A stretch of 23,977 nt of DNA from IMG/VR virus record IMGVR_UViG_3300042402_004112, positions 1 to 23,977 of that record, one strand, 5' to 3'. Position 1 is the stretch's first letter, and each line of letters starts with the position of its first letter. Source of the DNA: a virus. The position numbers and the translations under genes were made by a program. The notes beneath the pieces are model-generated. The model searched no databases and was not told the DNA's origin. It worked only from the letters and a program-made list of their open reading frames with translations. Shown in pieces: positions 22,330 through 23,977 of this stretch.

Positions 22330-22335
22330 TAAATA
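22328..22335 (+). promoter_or_regulatory. T4-like late promoter core
   Basis: AATAAATA matches the core NATAAATA and overlaps the TAA stop of the giant gene (22327-22329). The ATG of the fibre gene at 22354 is 18 nt downstream, so the message has a very short leader. It uncouples the fibre gene from the wedge operon. Confidence 0.72.
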
Positions 22336-22353
22336 CTAAAAAGATCTTTAGAA

Positions 22354-23977
22354 ATGTCTAAGTCATTAATTAGTACTGGAATTAATCCAAATGATGGAAA
22401 TGGTGATACTTTATTGGCAGGAGCTGGTAAAGTAAATTCAAATTTCAATGAAATTTATTCCACTTTGGGTAATGGAACTGATCTTAGCATTGGTGTTGGA
22501 AAAACTATAATTTCAACAAATGCACAGGGAAATGTTGGTATAAAAACTACAAATCCAACATCAGAATTATATGTCTCAGGAAATCAATACGTTACTGGAA
22601 TACTGACTGCAACATCTTTATTTGGAAATATAGTTGGATCATCGGGAACCATTACCAATTTAACTGGTACTGCAGGAACCATTACTACTTTAAACAGTAC
22701 TAATGGAACAATTACTACATTAACTGGTACAAACTTAAATTACACTGGAATTTCATCGGTTGGTTCATTATCAATAGGATCAACTGAAGTTATTAGTTCT
22801 GCAAGACAGCTTAAAAATATTACTTCATTAGACGCAACTACAAAAGCAACAATTGAAAGTTCTATACAGTTAGAACCAAATAACTTTAGTGATTTGCAGG
22901 TAACTGGAGTTTCTACATTTACCAATGGTCCTGTACTTATTGGAACTGGAACAAGCACCGGAACTGTAAATCAAGATCTTCAAATTATTGGTGGTGCTTA
23001 TATTAGTGATAATGTTGGAATAGGAACTACAAATCCAACATCTAGACTTTTTGTAACACAACCTGGAACAAGTCACACCACTTCTGAATTAAATACACAA
23101 GCATTTGCAGTTTCTTCTGGAAATACTGGAAGAACCATGTGGATGGGTTATGATGATGGTATTGACGCTGGATTTATTAATGCTGCAAGATTAGGACAGT
23201 CCAGACCAATTTATCTTCAAACCAGAAACCTTCTAAATGCTACAACAGTATTTGTTGGTATTGGAACTACAGAAGGGACTGGAACTGCAAATCAAGTCCT
23301 TCAAGTTGGTAGGGGTGGTTATTTTCGCGGTAATCTTGGAGTGGGTCACACAAATCCAACATCAGCACTTGATGTTGTTGGCAATGGAGAATTTACTGGC
23401 AGTGTCGTTGGGGCGGCATTAAGTGTCTCTGGAATTTCAACCTTTAGAAATGGACCAGTATTAATAGGCACTGCAACTTCAACAGGAACAGCATCACAAC
23501 CACTTCAAGTAACTGGTGGTGCTTATGTTTCTGGAAATCTTGGAGTTGGTATTACTAATCCATCATATAAACTTGATGTAAGTGGCGTAGCGAGATTAGG
23601 ATTTGAAGTTGCTCAAGGTGCTCCATCATCTAGTAATATTACAACAAATGCACACACACTTTTATCAGGAACAGGGTCAAATTTTCTTACAATAGGACAA
23701 TATGGTGCATCCAATTCTTATGCACAATGGATACAATCCGGATTCTCAAACCCATCAACAGCAACATATAATATAGTTTTACAACCTTTGGGTGGTAATG
23801 TTTGTATTGGAGCATCTTTAGCAACAGGAACTGCAAGTCAGAGATTACAAGTAACTGGTGGTGGTTATTTTTCCGATAGTATTGGACTTGGTGCAACTAA
23901 CCCAACCTCTTTATTACACATAGGTCCTGGAACTATATCAAGATCACAATTGGAATTTAGTTCAGGGTCACTTCTCA
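22354..23977 (+). CDS. Tail fibre or adhesin-like protein, partial at 3' end
   Basis: Open to the window edge (541 codons seen). The N-terminus, LISTGINPNDGNGDTLLAGA then GKVNSNFNEIYSTLG, is the usual opening of cyanophage tail-fibre and baseplate-attached structural proteins. The rest is beta-rich and made of repeats: a 10-residue GTIT unit and a longer module ending in GIGTTNPTSRLFV or similar. A WMGYDDG...FINAARLGQSRPIYLQT segment (about 264-290) looks like the kind of block found between such repeats in fibres and other host-binding proteins. The start follows its own late promoter by 18 nt. Gene identity (gp10-, gp12- or gp37-like) cannot be fixed. A receptor-binding role is inferred from the fibre-like repeats. 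Confidence 0.75.
   Translation, partial: MSKSLISTGINPNDGNGDTLLAGAGKVNSNFNEIYSTLGNGTDLSIGVGKTIISTNAQGNVGIKTTNPTSELYVSGNQYVTGILTATSLFGNIVGSSGTITNLTGTAGTITTLNSTNGTITTLTGTNLNYTGISSVGSLSIGSTEVISSARQLKNITSLDATTKATIESSIQLEPNNFSDLQVTGVSTFTNGPVLIGTGTSTGTVNQDLQIIGGAYISDNVGIGTTNPTSRLFVTQPGTSHTTSELNTQAFAVSSGNTGRTMWMGYDDGIDAGFINAARLGQSRPIYLQTRNLLNATTVFVGIGTTEGTGTANQVLQVGRGGYFRGNLGVGHTNPTSALDVVGNGEFTGSVVGAALSVSGISTFRNGPVLIGTATSTGTASQPLQVTGGAYVSGNLGVGITNPSYKLDVSGVARLGFEVAQGAPSSSNITTNAHTLLSGTGSNFLTIGQYGASNSYAQWIQSGFSNPSTATYNIVLQPLGGNVCIGASLATGTASQRLQVTGGGYFSDSIGLGATNPTSLLHIGPGTISRSQLEFSSGSLL
22645..22734 (+). repeat. Three tandem 30-nt repeats
   Basis: Three in-frame units of 30 nt (22645-22674, 22675-22704, 22705-22734) encode GTITNLTGTA, GTITTLNSTN and GTITTLTGTN. 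They are nearly identical at DNA level in their first half (GGAACCATTAC). Such units can be gained or lost by slippage and so change fibre length. Confidence 0.8.
22935..23925 (+). repeat. Four dispersed fibre modules of about 40 residues
   Basis: Copies at about 22935-23050, 23251-23385, 23455-23583 and 23800-23925. Each reads IGT...STGT-x-x-Q-x-LQV-x-GG-Y then a LG-V-G-x-TNP-x-x-L-x-V closing (for example VGIGTTNPTSRLFV and NLGVGITNPSYKLDV). A lone closing half (IKTTNPTSELYV) is near 22537. Copies 1 and 3 begin with the same NGPVLIGT. Spacing is irregular, with unrelated segments inserted between copies. Confidence 0.75.

Noticed and set aside
22935-23925. CRISPR-like array from repeats in the fibre gene
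   Set aside because: The repeats are in frame, degenerate, and of irregular spacing inside one open frame, so they are protein repeats.

Overview
The window looks like part of a T4-like cyanomyovirus genome, that is, a tailed phage of marine Synechococcus or Prochlorococcus. Every supported gene is on the + strand. The clearest anchors are gp25 (6933-7334), gp6 (7335-9290), a giant gp7-position structural protein of 4345 residues (9292-22329) and the start of a tail-fibre gene that runs off the right edge (22354-23977). Two copies of the cyanophage late-promoter core ATAAATA (6903-6909 and 22329-22335) sit exactly in front of the baseplate unit and the fibre gene. The family and host assignments rest on recalled protein-family patterns, not on a search.

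Layout. (1) 1-25: intrinsic terminator of an upstream gene outside the window. (2) 114-1001: a covalent nucleotidyltransferase (ligase-like) protein. (3) 1078-4078: twelve very small genes (42-115 residues) in a GC-rich block. Most have their own promoter-like element 21-28 nt before the start codon, of two types: TATACTGAT followed by a dyad, or an extended -10 TGnTACAAT. The block includes a KTSC-domain protein and a small HELIH metallopeptidase-like protein. (4) 4079-4264: a non-coding junction where base composition drops sharply. (5) 4265-6005: small cyanophage proteins, a GT-A glycosyltransferase-like protein (4721-5491) and a tightly packed three-gene run, closed by a strong terminator at 6034-6057. 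(6) 6069-6903: two hypothetical genes. (7) 6933-22329: late operon for baseplate wedge assembly, with gp25, gp6 and the giant protein separated by 0-1 nt. (8) 22354 to the end: repeat-rich fibre protein.

How it fits together. The left block has the look of early, host-takeover style accessory genes, each separately transcribed by what resembles host sigma-70 promoters. The right block is classic late virion morphogenesis. Promoters and stop codons are repeatedly merged (2247-2255, 3010-3023, 3390-3405, 4668-4673, 6901-6909, 22327-22335). The most unusual things are the promoter-per-gene array with a repeated operator-like dyad, its GC content far above the late genes, and the size and internal repeat architecture of the 4345-residue protein.
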